Assembly: GCA_963556255.1 (NCBI GenBank) | Contig: OY744607.1 | Coordinates: forward strand, 50,996,712 to 51,060,711 | Reading direction: 5' to 3' | Length of the DNA stretch: 64,000 nt | Source of the DNA: Allolobophora icterica | Lineage: Eukaryota > Annelida > Clitellata > Crassiclitellata > Lumbricidae | Program-made: the position numbers and the translations under genes | Notes under the pieces: generated by a model | Told to the model about the DNA's origin: nothing | The model's input: only the letters and a program-made list of their open reading frames with translations | Databases searched by the model: none | Shown here: one piece after another, positions 46,201 to 55,450 of the stretch | How the letters are laid out: every line of letters begins with the position of its first letter | Numbering within the stretch: position 1 is the stretch's first letter

Positions 46201-49200
46201 TCATAGATATCTACATACATGCATACATATGTATGTACAATGTACATACATACATATGTATCGGTATCCTTACATACATGCAATCATACATGTACATTAG
46301 GGTGGTAGTGAAAAAAAAATTTTTTAAATAATGCTTGGGACACCCCCTAGTTCTGTTCGTATTGGTAGTAGAAACTCATGTGCAAAATCTTTTTAAAATA
46401 TTCCATTATTTCGGCATGCCACATGACAACTTAAGTGTTGCATATGACACTATGCATCATTGAAGCCGTAAAAATCAACTTTCTTATTTTTTCAAGAGCT
46501 GGACGAAAGTTCATCACTTCTAGAACCTATTATTTGATTACTGTAATTATGTGATGAGTGTGATGCACCATAGATAGTTGGATACCTTATTCTCTGATAA
46601 TTTGTTTATAAATAAATGATTAAATAATAAATATATAAATTAGAACCAACTGGAGCTGAGGAGTAAATAAATATTTGCAATTTTTTAAACAATTTTCTGA
46701 ACTTTTGTAGTCTGTACATTAAAGGCTTTTCTAAAGTTTAATTATTTATTTACTTACTTACTCACACTATCCCACATTATTCATAATCAATTTCAAATTA
46801 ATCACATTTTAAAAGTTGTCTTGGAGATGTTTTCAACGCTCTGGCTGGACCATTTCCTGGACCTGAAATACCTATGCTTAAGCGATGTCAGAATACATTG
46901 CCTTTGATCGTCCATGACATGATTGCTGATAGTTTGTCAGATGATGAAATTGCAGTTTAGCAATAACAAAGAAATAAATAAATAAATAAATAAATTCTAG
47001 AGATTAGAGTGCCGTATATTCGTAGACAGTCGATAAGATCGAAGCAACGATTCAGAAGCACTTGGGTCGCTACGCAGTGGCTTGAGGTGGATTCGAACCC
47101 GCAACCCTCCGGTTACAAGGCGCCGACTTACACCACTACACCACCGCGTCCCCCTATGATGCAAGACGCTGTTGAATTTGAAGTGGATTGTTTGCAGAAA
47201 GACAATCAGCCTCGTGATGATTATCTAGAGCTCTTGGAACTTGCACTGATCTACATGGGTCATGTCCCACCTCGAGGGTTGCATTTTACAGCCTCTGGTG
47301 TCATGCATATGACCAGGTGGATGGCCAAGGGCATCTATTCTCACAAAGTATTCCTTTTACGATCTCAATTGCGAATTACCTTCTGGAAAATAAATTTACT
47401 ACGTTCCCTGAACCTGTTCATCTGCCTTGCTTACCTCAGATCCTGGTTCACAGCTTCACTCTCTACTCTAAAGGCACTTTCCGTCATGCTTGGTACCTCA
47501 GTGAGGATTTGTTCGATTTCTGCTTTTTCGATGACTGCATTGTAGCTGCTACCAAGGCCTTGTTGGTGCAGACAGTGAGAACCAAAGTTGGTGTTGGGAT
47601 TCCATCCAAATGTCCACAAATTACTATTCACACAGCTTCATGTAGTCGGGAGCACCTCTTAGTAGTACTCCTTAAAGAGGCGCTATATAAATGCCCTTTA
47701 TGAATGAATGAATGAATGAATGAATGAATGAATGTTCTCTTGAGATTTTGTGACTTCAAACATGATGAATACTGTGCATCCCCATTGATTGGCTGGAGAA
47801 AGATCCAACTTCGTGGAAACAGGATAGCATCTTGTAGCGGCATGGTCAAGTTATGGCGCTATAGAAATTGTCCGTGTTATGATTATTATTATTATTTATT
47901 TGGAGTGACATCAGAAAGGTTGAGTGTGGTGAATGATAGGGCAGAAAGGGGATTGGCACTGATCCAAGAATACAATCAAATACTGACCAAGGATGGTCAA
48001 AAGCAGGCCTTGCTCCATGTGGTGTCCGAACATTGGAAAAAGTATCCGGACCCCAAAAGTTAACGGTCACAAAAATAGACTAATAAATATTTTATTCTTC
48101 AATCAAACTGACAGAGTTCAATCATGCTCACAAGTACTCTTTAAGTATTGTACTTTAAACCTAGCAATTTAAAATTTACTTTCGGTTTCGCAAAATACAA
48201 AAGAATATTGATAATATTATCACCATTGTGCTTACATTCCTTGTCTAAAATTTGGAAAACTTGTCATCTCATGTGGCACCCCTAAATGATGGAATATTTT
48301 TATAATATTTTGCACACTAGCTTAGTATATCAAAAGGAACATAACTAGGGGCTGTCCCATCCATTTCCAAAAAATAATGTTTTTGAGCACCACTCTAATG
48401 TACATCAAAAATCAAAATCAATCAAAATCTTTTATTGCATCCAAAACGTTATGACACACTGAACTTGTAAACAAGAACTGTTAGTAATTCACGTCACTGG
48501 AGGCAAAAGGTGACCCTAAAGGGAGAGTTTTCCCGCTAGGTAGGGACACCTACTTGGTAACTGAAGTTTGCTTCTGAGACTGTCGTCAAAGGGAGGCCTC
48601 GGTTACACCTTCTATAGGCAAATAGATACAAATATAGCGCCGGCTAGCGCTCACCAAACAAATAGGAGGCACACCGATAATATACCTTCGTGGAAGGAAA
48701 AAACAAACAAACCCAAAAAATGGGAAAAAAGAAACAGTAATAACTGAGCTACTTAACTAATCTTAACTAACATGCATCGCTAGATCGGTGGCTGAAGAAA
48801 GAAAGAAAGAGTCATGGGATAAACAGAACAAAGAGAAAGAATGCAAGAGCGTAAAAGTTAGAGGAGTTAGAGAAGGCCCATGCGCCGACGTGTGCCCCAA
48901 AGCGCCCTCGGGTCATCCTTTTTATCCGATGCTTATGTATCGTTACAGACGGTGTTCATTAGGAACGATTTTAAGCGAGTTTTAAATAGAAAGATATTTG
49001 AAGAGAGACGGATATCAGAAGGTATTGTTTTCCAAAGTTGAGGCCCATAGAATTTTATACAAAACACACGTATATTAGTACGAGCTCTGGTAGATCGGTA
49101 GGTGTCAGCATTCCTAGTATTATAGGTGTGGATCTGAGATCCGGCTGTAAAATAATTATGAAATGATGGAGGTAGAATATTGTGTTCGAACCGGTAGAGG

Positions 49201-52200
49201 AAATCTCCCAATTGTACCGTTCTAATTTGCTTTATATCTAATAGGTTAAGTCTTTTAAAAATAGGACTAGTGTGGGAGCCTATAGGGGCACCCGCGATCA
49301 TTCTAACTGCCCTTTTTTGTAGGGTTACTAATTTGCTAAGTCGGGAGTCATAATTGGAAGCCCAGATCATATTGCAATAACTTAAATATGGTAGGATTAA
49401 GGAATAATAAAGGTTTAACCTAATAGCCTCCGGAAGTAGGTGCGATATCCTATTAATAATTCCTATGTTTTTCGCAATTTTTTGTGCAATGAAATGAATA
49501 TGCTCTCTCCAGGAGAGATGCCTATCAACGATCACACCCAGGAATTTAGTAGACTCTACTTGGGCTATGGGGATTCCAGCGATCTCCAGGGTGATATCTA
49601 TAGGTGTAATTTTCCTATGGGATTTAAAGATAATAAAATTAGTTTTATCGACGTTGAGAGTTAACCGGTTTGCCGAGAACCAGTTATTGACGAGTTTTAG
49701 TTCTGAGTTAACGGTTTCCATTAGGATTTGCCAAGAATGGTGAGTAAAAAAAATGTTGGTATCATCGGCAAATAATATAAAATAAAGAGTTTTTGATATA
49801 GTAGCCAGGTCATTTATATATAACAAAAATAATAGGGGGCCTAGATTTGAACCCTGGGGGACCCCATACAAGATTGAGCGAGATTCCGAGAGCATACCAT
49901 TACATAAAACTTTTTGGGTACGGTCCTGGAAATAGCTGTAGAACCATTTTAAAATTGGGCCCCTAACTCCATAGTTTTCTAATTTTTTTAATAAGATCGA
50001 GTGGTTGACGGTATCGAAGGCCTTCGCTAAATCAATGAAAATACCCACGGAGATTTCATTGGCATCGATAGCTTTCGTGATTCTGTCCTCCATGTCAATT
50101 AGGGCCATATAGGTTGAATGACCAGCTTGAAAACCGTGTTGAGAGTGATGTATTAGGTCTAGGCTATTGATATAATTACTGAGTCGATCATAAACTATTT
50201 TCTCAAAATATTTGGCAAAATAGGGAAGTACCGAAATAGGTCTATAATTAGCTGGGTTGTCAGTTTCACCTTTTTTGAAAATTGGAACTACTTTTGCCAT
50301 TTTTATCTTGTGGGGAACTACTCCATTTAAGAGGGAACAATTTATGATTGCTGCTAGTGGTTTTGTTATCAGAAATAAGTTTGGGGTGGCAATATAAGGG
50401 TCGATGTCGTCTAGACCTCTTGTGTGGGTTTTTTTCAGAATACTGCCAATTTTCAAAAGTTCATCAGGAGAGGTCAACGTCAAACCCATAGAGTTTAGTC
50501 TAGATGGCGGGAGGAATTCTTGAAAGGTGCCTGGAGACTCTTGTATTTTACTAGCTAGATCACTGGCTATACTGACAAAATAGTTATTAAAATTATTTGC
50601 AACTATTCCTGGGTCTTCCATCAGGACTCCGTTAATTTTCAAAGTAATTTGATTAATTTTATTATCTTCGATTTGCATTGCTGCTCTAAGTAGTTTCCAA
50701 GTAGCCTTTAGATCGTTATGATGTTTATAGAATTCGGTCGTATAGTAGTTACGTTCAGCGTTTATTCTAAGTGTTTTGAACTTATTCCTATAGTCAGTGA
50801 AGGCTTTTTTATTTTGCTGACTCGGTGCTTTTAGATACTTTACATATAATAATTTTTTTTTCTTACAGGATTTTAAAATTCCTGGTGTCATCCAGGGTTT
50901 CTTGAATTTCTTCCTACAATTCTTTGCTTCCGTTACAACTGGAAAGGCCGTGTTGTAGGCTTCCATGTATTTGCAAAAAAAGAGTTCATATGCTTCGTTT
51001 GCATTACCTAGGTCACAGGCATTCAATATGGGGTCCCATTTTGCTTCTTCAAGAGCTGCTTTGAATTTTTTTTGGTTATCTTGGTTAAATATTCTGGTTT
51101 CCTTACAGCGATCATTTTTATTTGGAATGACTTCAAAAGTGAATCGTGTACAGATCGGGAGATGGTCCGAAATGTCCGAAACAATGATGAAGGCCTCGAG
51201 CACCTTCGACCATGCGTTGCTGTATACGTTATCTATTAAGGTGCGGGTGGTGGGGGTAATCCTGGTAGGCCTAGTTATAGTTGGAAGATAGTGGTGGGAC
51301 GATAGACAGTTATAGAAAGTATTGGAGTCCTTATGTTCATTTATTTTCAGCAGATCTATATTAAAATCCCCCAGCAAGATTACCTCTTTTGTATTCCTTT
51401 TTAATCCTGTTATCAATTGTTCGAATTCTTCGTTAAATTCTTGTAGTTTTTGTCCTGGTGCTCTATAGATCACCCCTACTACTGGGGAACTCGTTTTTAG
51501 AGTTAATCGAATAAAGAGACTTTCAAAAGTTTTATGTTCCTCAAGATTACTTTTCGGAAAAAACTGTTGAAATTTTAAGTTTTCTTTTATAAGCAAACCC
51601 ACTCCTCCTCCCCCCCTTCCCGCAGCTCTAGATTTACCTATAAAATTAAATCCTTTCAAATGTATGGTGTCTTCCAGATTGGAGTCCAGCCATGTTTCCG
51701 TCAGTGCAACAATCGAGGCTTGGAGCATGATAGCTAGTTCATGAATGTCTACTAGTTTATGGGCCATACTGCGGGAGTTAATATGCATAACCGTTAGGCT
51801 CCGTTCCCCTAAGTGGCTACCCAATTGAATATGTTTAACAAAAGCCTCAGGATCAATATAATTACTGGACCAATTCGGGTTCCTATAGTAATTTTGGTCC
51901 GGGTCAGCATTTAAATTTTCAAGAATAGAATTAGTTTCCATTTCGTCCGTAAATACCTGAAACTCAGTTTCGTTATTAGTCGCTCTAGTAGTTACATTTG
52001 TAGGGCTACTATTATCATCTTGACCGGCAGCGGTAGCCTCCTCTTCAGAATCATATGTTATTTTATTAGCGCAATTAGGACAAACACGATGACTTCGTTC
52101 CTCGTCAGCTAAGTTTGAGTCTAAGCTACAGAGTTGATGAAGATCCGTATTACATCCCGAACACCTGTTTAATAAGTTGGGTGTGATCGCAGGTGGGGAT

Positions 52201-53503
52201 ACATGCATACATACATGCATACATACATACTTACATACAATCATACATACATACATACAATCATACATACATACATACATACATGCATGCATACTTACAT
52301 ACATACATACACATACATACTAGGTATGTTAACAAATGGCTGAAGAAACCATTTATGTGTTCTTAAATACAATCTATCCATCAAATGATTGAATTTATTT
52401 TGATAGACCTTCATCGATCACTGTCATTAGTCACTCAGTTTCTTGTTGCTGATCTCTTTGGAGACTCAATCTGGTTAGAGTTGTGGCCTCATTTGGTGTG
52501 AAATACATTATGAGAAGCATGTTTCATTTCGTTTCTGTGCAGTAAGTCAACTGGAATTGCGAAGTTGTTGGATGCGAATGAGAATTCCAGTCGACAGGAG
52601 TACAATCTGTCTCCTCCATCTGCATCCGAGGCTTCGTTTCTCTACGAAGTCGGAGGAAACATCGGTCGGTAAAAACCGCTGAGAAGGCTGGAAATGATTT
52701 TGTTGTCTTTTTCTCTGTTTGAGATAGCCATGAAGGTTAGCCTTGAGGAACAGTGTTCTCTGGTTACAACTGATGACAGCTTTTGTCCCAGTTTATATCT
52801 GAGCCAGACAAGTGTGCATACTGTGAGGGAGCATTTGCCGTACGTTTTGACCATCTCAACAAAGTAGGCTTAATTAATATGCCAACATCTGGAACAATTT
52901 TGTGAATTTTACTTTACAAATGACATGAATGCTCATGAATATTTGTGCGCTGGTAGAAAACGGTTGTGAGCGCTATCTGTCCTCAAAATTCGTGTGCAGC
53001 TTAGAGGGAACATATATATGTTGATGAGATATGTTGAGGATATATATATGTTGAGGATAGACCAATGAATGATTAACTTTGAGGATGAGGATGGAATGAT
53101 TGAGGATGAACCTTGTGTAGAATTTAAGAATTCTTACTCTAACTCATCCAATCCTCTGCCTTCCAATCTTTCTCAACCTAAACGAAACCCATCTTAGCAG
53201 CTCTTCTGCCTCTTCTCTCTGGTCTCCGTAGCAACTGGACTCGGATCTTCACTTAGCATCTTGGGACAACTCCTCTGTCACAATACACTGCTCTTGAATA
53301 AGCTGGTGCCCTGCACTCGGTTTCTAAGTTGCACTTCTGAAATTTTGAGTTTATGATTAGAATTGTGTAGACTGAATGAGTCTTCTTGTCATCTGATGGT
53401 TCTGTTCTTAGGGGAACGAAGACTGGATAGTACAGCGCATCTGATGTCGGTAATACAAGTCAACCCAAACGCAAAGTTCGTTGTGCGTCAGAAACCAGCG
53501 TAG
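30479..53503 (+). CDS. ARHGAP18: RhoGAP protein of the ARHGAP18/28/40 family, 15 exons
   Basis: A cytosolic GTPase-activating protein for Rho-type small GTPases. Exons: 30479-30608, 34949-35005, 35355-35575, 35939-36059, 37327-37430, 40193-40358, 40705-40883, 42434-42593, 43569-43651, 44211-44426, 44682-44735, 45186-45257, 45724-45863, 52543-52664, 53412-53503. All phases join to 638 residues plus TAG, close to vertebrate ARHGAP18 (about 660). The N-terminal [14 protein letters not shown] and [15 protein letters not shown] blocks are family hallmarks. The RhoGAP domain spans about 271-475 with arginine finger Arg317 (EEGIFRVPG), Lys356/Arg360 ([10 protein letters not shown]) and Asn436 (APNLF). 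The C-terminus [16 protein letters not shown] ... NPNAKFVV is the family's end block. Exon 6 ends in a GC donor. The start ATG directly follows a possible acceptor, so an upstream exon may exist. Which of the three paralogues is closest needs a tree. Confidence 0.93.
31565..31655. repeat. (CCT)n microsatellite in intron 1
   Basis: CTCCTGCTCCTC units. Other short runs in the same intron are (CTGT)n at 32032-32110 and (CTC)n at 33010-33135. Confidence 0.85.
32690..32840. repeat. (CTGT)n microsatellite in intron 1
   Basis: CTGTCTGT units with GTGT interruptions; both strands are open, which makes false ORFs. Confidence 0.93.
33333..33504. mobile_element. hAT-type MITE, duplication GACACCGG
   Basis: CAGGGGCGTCTACACCATAG and, inverted, CAGGGGCGTCTATCCCCCCT are flanked by perfect GACACCGG (33325-33332, 33505-33512). 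172 bp, with an internal TTGGAGCAAATGCTCCA palindrome. The GGCGT-TAGAC-like ends resemble family M1. Confidence 0.93.
33790..34315. repeat. Palindromic satellite, CATATGTAGGACATATGGAG units
   Basis: About 20-25 bp units combine CCATATG with GTAGGAC, alternating GGAGCCCATATGTAGGACAT and GGAGTCCATATGTAGGACAC. A first unit lies at 33793-33815 and the main array at 33955-34315. The CATATG cores make it dyad-rich. Confidence 0.9.
34498..34900. repeat. Interspersed repeat with ACCTGGCGTTGCCCGGGG motif
   Basis: It starts near ACCTGGCGTTGCCCGGGG (34513-34530) and contains a tandem TATAAGTTTCAATCCCTGTA unit (twice). It ends near a (CAGA)n run and TTTATATAGATTG at about 34855-34895. This pattern recurs across many invertebrate genomes; I cannot name the class. 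Confidence 0.5.
34949..35005 (+). CDS. ARHGAP18: RhoGAP gene exon 2
   Basis: 57 nt, phase 1-1: [19 protein letters not shown], equivalent to the 'AWL..AGLS.L' block of ARHGAP18/28. Acceptor TTATAG, donor AAA|GTAAGT. Confidence 0.92.
35355..35575 (+). CDS. ARHGAP18: RhoGAP gene exon 3
   Basis: 221 nt; contains [20 protein letters not shown] and [10 protein letters not shown], conserved in the family. It ends in phase 0 at AAG|GTCAGG. Confidence 0.93.
35939..36059 (+). CDS. ARHGAP18: RhoGAP gene exon 4
   Basis: 121 nt, Ser/Glu-rich then [19 protein letters not shown]; ends in phase 1. Confidence 0.88.
36347..36411. repeat. (ATT)n microsatellite
   Basis: About 21 ATT trimers in intron 4. A shorter (GAT)n run lies at 36110-36150 and another at 37198-37252. 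Confidence 0.95.
37327..37430 (+). CDS. ARHGAP18: RhoGAP gene exon 5
   Basis: 104 nt; [20 protein letters not shown], the family's conserved L-S-P-x-D-K-T-R-D linker. Ends at CCT|GTATGT. Confidence 0.9.
37567..39806. mobile_element. DNA transposon relic (family P, copy 1) with about 135-bp TIRs, duplication CTGTTTAT
   Basis: CTGTTTAT flanks it perfectly (37559-37566, 39807-39814). The ends start TAGGGTGGT; the left arm (37567-37701) and right arm (about 39666-39806) are inverted repeats with one 17-bp indel and scattered substitutions, sharing AAAGTTCAAGCTAGAA and GGACACCCTCTCAG. The interior holds a decayed transposase. It lies in intron 5 of the RhoGAP gene. Confidence 0.93.
37850..39390 (+). 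pseudogene. Decayed transposase of family P
   Basis: Fragments in changing frames match a transposase family common as uncharacterised animal proteins: a [15 protein letters not shown] segment, [11 protein letters not shown] (about 38425), and near the end VVNDAAER followed after a shift by [20 protein letters not shown] and [12 protein letters not shown] (39215-39330). The last block matches the copy at 47905-48063 ([15 protein letters not shown] ... LLHVVSEH). There are many stops; it is dead. Confidence 0.65.
39866..40105. repeat. (GAT)n / (GATCAT)n microsatellite
   Basis: Long GATGAT run with GATCAT and GGTGGT subregions, in the same intron as family P copy 1. Confidence 0.95.
40193..40358 (+). 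CDS. ARHGAP18: RhoGAP gene exon 6, GC donor
   Basis: 166 nt; [20 protein letters not shown] and a Lys-rich end. The only donor that keeps phase with exon 7 is AAAG|GCAAGT (GC at 40359-40360), matching the GC-AG consensus. Confidence 0.9.
40395..40690. repeat. Pyrimidine-rich (CCT)-like tract in intron 6
   Basis: A loose CTTCCTC/CTCGTC-rich stretch that ends near the exon 7 acceptor; open frames here are composition artefacts. Confidence 0.75.
40705..40883 (+). CDS. ARHGAP18: RhoGAP gene exon 7 (arginine finger)
   Basis: 179 nt; start of the RhoGAP domain ([15 protein letters not shown]) and the catalytic [10 protein letters not shown]; ends in phase 0 at AGG|GTCAGT. Confidence 0.95.
41183..41496. 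mobile_element. hAT-type MITE in intron 7
   Basis: TAGGGGTCAGCCGGAAATCG and, inverted, TAGGGGTCAGCCGAGTAGAC form the ends. The flanks ATTTACAC and GTTTGCAC agree at 6 of 8 bases. The interior has CGAATA / GGTACTCG-type words repeated. Confidence 0.8.
41995..42405. repeat. 15-bp minisatellite, about 27 units
   Basis: The unit is GAGATGGTCTAACAT, with ACTT and AAAC variants alternating regularly in a higher-order pattern of about 60 bp. It ends about 30 bp before exon 8. Confidence 0.96.
42434..42593 (+). CDS. ARHGAP18: RhoGAP gene exon 8
   Basis: 160 nt; [19 protein letters not shown] with the conserved Lys and Arg. The acceptor lies 28 bp after a 15-bp minisatellite array. Confidence 0.95.
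43165..43265. repeat. (ATT)n microsatellite
   Basis: About 30 ATT trimers in intron 8. Confidence 0.93.
43569..43651 (+). CDS. ARHGAP18: RhoGAP gene exon 9
   Basis: 83 nt; [20 protein letters not shown], a RhoGAP core helix. Confidence 0.95.
43725..43975 (+). mobile_element. tRNA-like SINE in intron 9
   Basis: A box-like GATAGCGCATTGGATAAC (about 43765-43782) and B box-like AGATCGAGTCC (about 43810-43820) have tRNA-like spacing. The body ends in a TAAAGAATAAATATTATT tail. The RNA polymerase III boxes are imperfect, so it is an aged copy. Confidence 0.6.
44211..44426 (+). CDS. ARHGAP18: RhoGAP gene exon 10
   Basis: 216 nt, phase 0-0; [20 protein letters not shown] with the conserved Asn, then the final domain helices. 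Confidence 0.95.
44682..44735 (+). CDS. ARHGAP18: RhoGAP gene exon 11
   Basis: 54 nt; [18 protein letters not shown], conserved just after the RhoGAP domain in this family. The donor (GTCTGT) is weak. Confidence 0.85.
44760..44965. repeat. (CTGT)n-rich tract
   Basis: Imperfect TGTCTGTCTGT units just after exon 11. Confidence 0.85.
45186..45257 (+). CDS. ARHGAP18: RhoGAP gene exon 12
   Basis: 72 nt, phase 0-0; a basic, polar linker ([17 protein letters not shown]). Confidence 0.8.
45724..45863 (+). CDS. ARHGAP18: RhoGAP gene exon 13
   Basis: 140 nt; [20 protein letters not shown] and [10 protein letters not shown], the first half of the C-terminal ubiquitin-fold-like region. Ends in phase 2 at CTT|GTAAGA. 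Confidence 0.9.
46170..46297. repeat. (ACAT)n microsatellite, left part
   Basis: ACATACAT units with TATG inversions. Similar (CATA)n sequence reappears at 52198-52322, on the other side of two insertions. Confidence 0.85.
46972..47153 (-). mobile_element. tRNA-derived SINE
   Basis: On the minus strand it starts GGGGACGCGGTGGTGTAGTG (A box GGTGTAGTGG) and has a good B box GGGTTCGAATCC (47100-47089). The tail is (TTTA)n, seen as AAATAAATAAAT at about 46970-46997. It sits inside family P copy 2. Confidence 0.8.
47160..48063 (+). pseudogene. Broken transposase of family P, C-terminal half
   Basis: Blocks in order: [20 protein letters not shown] and [20 protein letters not shown] (about 47215-47360). 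After a frame change comes [15 protein letters not shown] and a [13 protein letters not shown] block. LINE tails follow at 47670 and 47850. The last block, [20 protein letters not shown], ends with a stop at about 48061-48063. The ND-x-AERG signature matches copy 1. I know the family only as uncharacterised animal proteins; the superfamily is unsure. Confidence 0.7.
47640..47735 (+). mobile_element. LINE 3' end with (TGAA)n tail
   Basis: GAGGCGCTATATAAATGCCC and then (TGAA)n to 47735 match the LINE tail signature; plus-strand orientation. A second, similar tail (GGCGCTATAGAAATTG then (ATT)n) follows at 47850-47900. Confidence 0.55.
48406..52197 (-). mobile_element. Nearly intact CR1/jockey-group LINE, 5'-truncated
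   Basis: The 3' tail is (TTTGAT)n, seen as ATCAAAATCAATCAAAATC at 48405-48430, directly beside the duplication of family P copy 2. A 3' UTR spans about 48430-48932. The coding frame runs to about 52197, where it breaks into a (CATA)n microsatellite, so the 5' end is lost. Confidence 0.85.
48933..52197 (-). CDS. LINE ORF2-type protein: partial PHD finger, endonuclease, reverse transcriptase
   Basis: An open frame of about 1090 codons. N-terminal [12 protein letters not shown] and CPNCANK are the second half of a PHD-type zinc finger. The endonuclease has [26 protein letters not shown] and [11 protein letters not shown] (about 170-390). RT has [56 protein letters not shown] and the catalytic FADDTNIFF (about 690-870). 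It ends in a conserved [13 protein letters not shown] ... GPQLWKTIP tail. No stops or shifts in the retained part suggest a young copy. In the frame, residues ahead of SPPAITP are microsatellite. Clade (CR1/Crack/Daphne-like) is a guess. Confidence 0.9.
52198..52322. repeat. (CATA)n microsatellite, right part
   Basis: CATACATA units with CATG and CAAT variants; probable insertion site of the LINE. Confidence 0.9.
52543..52664 (+). CDS. ARHGAP18: RhoGAP gene exon 14
   Basis: 122 nt; [20 protein letters not shown] then [11 protein letters not shown]. It follows a 6.7-kb intron swollen by transposons. Confidence 0.92.
53412..53503 (+). CDS. ARHGAP18: RhoGAP gene exon 15 with stop
   Basis: 92 nt; [20 protein letters not shown], then FVVRQKPA and TAG (53501-53503), closely like the vertebrate ARHGAP18 C-terminus. 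Confidence 0.94.
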
Positions 53504-55450
53504 GAATATTCGATTCATTCGGGACAGAATACTACGACTTGCCTCTTTTCCACTTGGATATGCCGCCTCAATATCAACTATAAAATATATCTGTTTTGTC
53601 CATGTAATGTGCCTGATCTTCTTCCACAGGGAACAGTTCCGTCTTTCGAGATGGAATGGATCATACAGTGTCTTTTTCTCACTATTTATATTTTGAAACG
53701 TATTTTTTTATTAATCTAAGAGCAATTATTTAAGCAGCTTCTATACTGTCCGGTTCTTTAGATTTTTAAAGACTTCTTAGGTGTTGTAAGATGTGACAAA
53801 TCTTACAGTTTTTGTGGTCATCACCCAATCGATCAATCAATCAATCATTATCGGAACAGACTGGAAGCTAAACACGCGTAGAGTAAACATTATTGAACTG
53901 TGTCAGTACAGCATATAATAGAGTGAAGAACAAAGAAGCCAGAGATTTCATTTGGTAATAGTTGGTTCTTTGATGTTTCCGTCGAGCGATTGAACCCACT
54001 GAGACAGTTGAGAGAGAGACAGAGACTTTTTGCTGTGGGTCAGTCAATTGTCCAAAGTTCAGTGTTCTCTGCTTCAACTTCATCTTTCAAAATCTCGTGA
54101 AATTGTTCTGCCAAGTAATGATTGCGAATCAGACATTTTTTTTTAATTTTGCTGGGAAACATGTGCAAGACTTTCTGATAATATATTCAATTTTATTGTG
54201 TTTCTGTTGACTTATACAGTGTAGAATTTGCTGCTAGTCAAGGAATATAGGAGCCAGCAGAGATTTCGGACAGAGATAGAGACAGAGAGAGGGGAGAGAC
54301 ACAGAGGCAGAGAGAGAGGGGAGAGACACAGAGGCAGAGAGAGACAGAATGTGATGGTCAGACAGACAAGGTATTCAATGTGAACTCGGGTGAATTCTTG
54401 GCCCATGCTCCAGCCACCTGGGAGAAACAATGTTCAGATGTTAAGAGTTTAAGTCTAAATGATGAGAGCGTCGCTTTCTGTTGCATTGAAGCGACCTTAA
54501 TACAACATTAAAGTAGACCGTTTCCTGTTTTCTTGATGGTAGAAATAGAATCAGGGATTTCCGGAGTACTTTCGGTTTCTGTTATTCGATTTCTGTCTTG
54601 TATCAATTCTTAGATGGACTGACAGTTGTCAGTTGACAGTGACTGTGCTGCAGAGGCTGAGTCGACTTTAGGTGGTGCTAGGATGAGCATCTTCTCAAAA
54701 CTGACTTGTATGTTCATACATATGCATGCATGTGTGTATGTATGTATGTATGTATTTGTGTATGTATGCATGTATATATGCATGTATGTATGTATGTATG
54801 TATTTGTGTATGTATGTAAGCATGTATGTATATGCCTGTATCTGTGTGTATGTGGCAGACATAAACATGGAACTTTCTGAGAATCTGTCAGAAAGGCACT
54901 TTCAGTTGGGGTGCTGTCTTTGAGGTTACAGTAACTCTGTGTTTCTAAAGATGTTCTTGTCTGCAGCATAAGTGTAAGAGGGGTGCAGTTCATCCCTTTG
55001 GACTGGTTGTAAGACTTACTTGACAAACATCTAAACAGGTGATCAGGATTTTGAAGCAAAACCAGAGTTAATCTGTGGCTTTGTTGGAACAGTCTGCATT
55101 TTTAGAATCAAACTTACAGGATATTGTCAGTGAACAGTTTTCTTCAAGCAGTGACATGTTGTTTAAAGACGAAATTCTTGCTAATTTGCTGGTATTTTAG
55201 AGGTATATTCTGATTTTGAAAGTGGAAAAATGTTAATAAAATGTTGTTTATCTTGGTGAACTTCTTTAAAGCTCCAATGAAACCTCTGAGGAACAGATTG
55301 GAAAAAGACGATTATTTTCATAATTTTGCAGCTGTTATTAAAGGCCAAAGATCATCTGATCGTTGTTGGATCCTAAGGACAGAAAGTGACCAGGAGTGTC
55401 GTGTCCCTCTTTGAAGGGACGCAGTTTCTGGTCTTGTGTTGAGGTTGTTG
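53504..55450. other. Downstream region of the RhoGAP gene, no gene supported
   Basis: It holds a purine-rich GAGAGA tract (54270-54350) and a (GTAT)n microsatellite (54715-54855). A 3' UTR is expected at the start, but I see no clear polyadenylation signal. Confidence 0.5.
54715..54855. repeat. (GTAT)n microsatellite
   Basis: TATGTATG units with GCATG and TGTG variants. Confidence 0.92.

Larger units (their letters stand above)
46298..48397. mobile_element. DNA transposon (family P, copy 2), duplication ATGTACAT
   Basis: ATGTACAT flanks it perfectly (46290-46297, 48398-48405). The ends TAGGGTGGTAGTGAAAAAAA and, inverted, TAGAGTGGTGCTCAAAAACA share GGGACACCCCCTAGTT / GGGACAGCCCCTAGTT further in. 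It carries a broken transposase and has a SINE and two LINE tails inserted. It sits in intron 13 of the RhoGAP gene. Confidence 0.93.

Noticed and set aside
47089..47153. Genuine tRNA gene
   Set aside because: The A and B boxes are good, but the sequence continues into a non-tRNA body and a (TTTA)n tail, which marks a tRNA-derived SINE.
47009..47545. 178-codon frame as an intact gene
   Set aside because: Its first part is the SINE read through; only the later part is transposase sequence and it changes frame.
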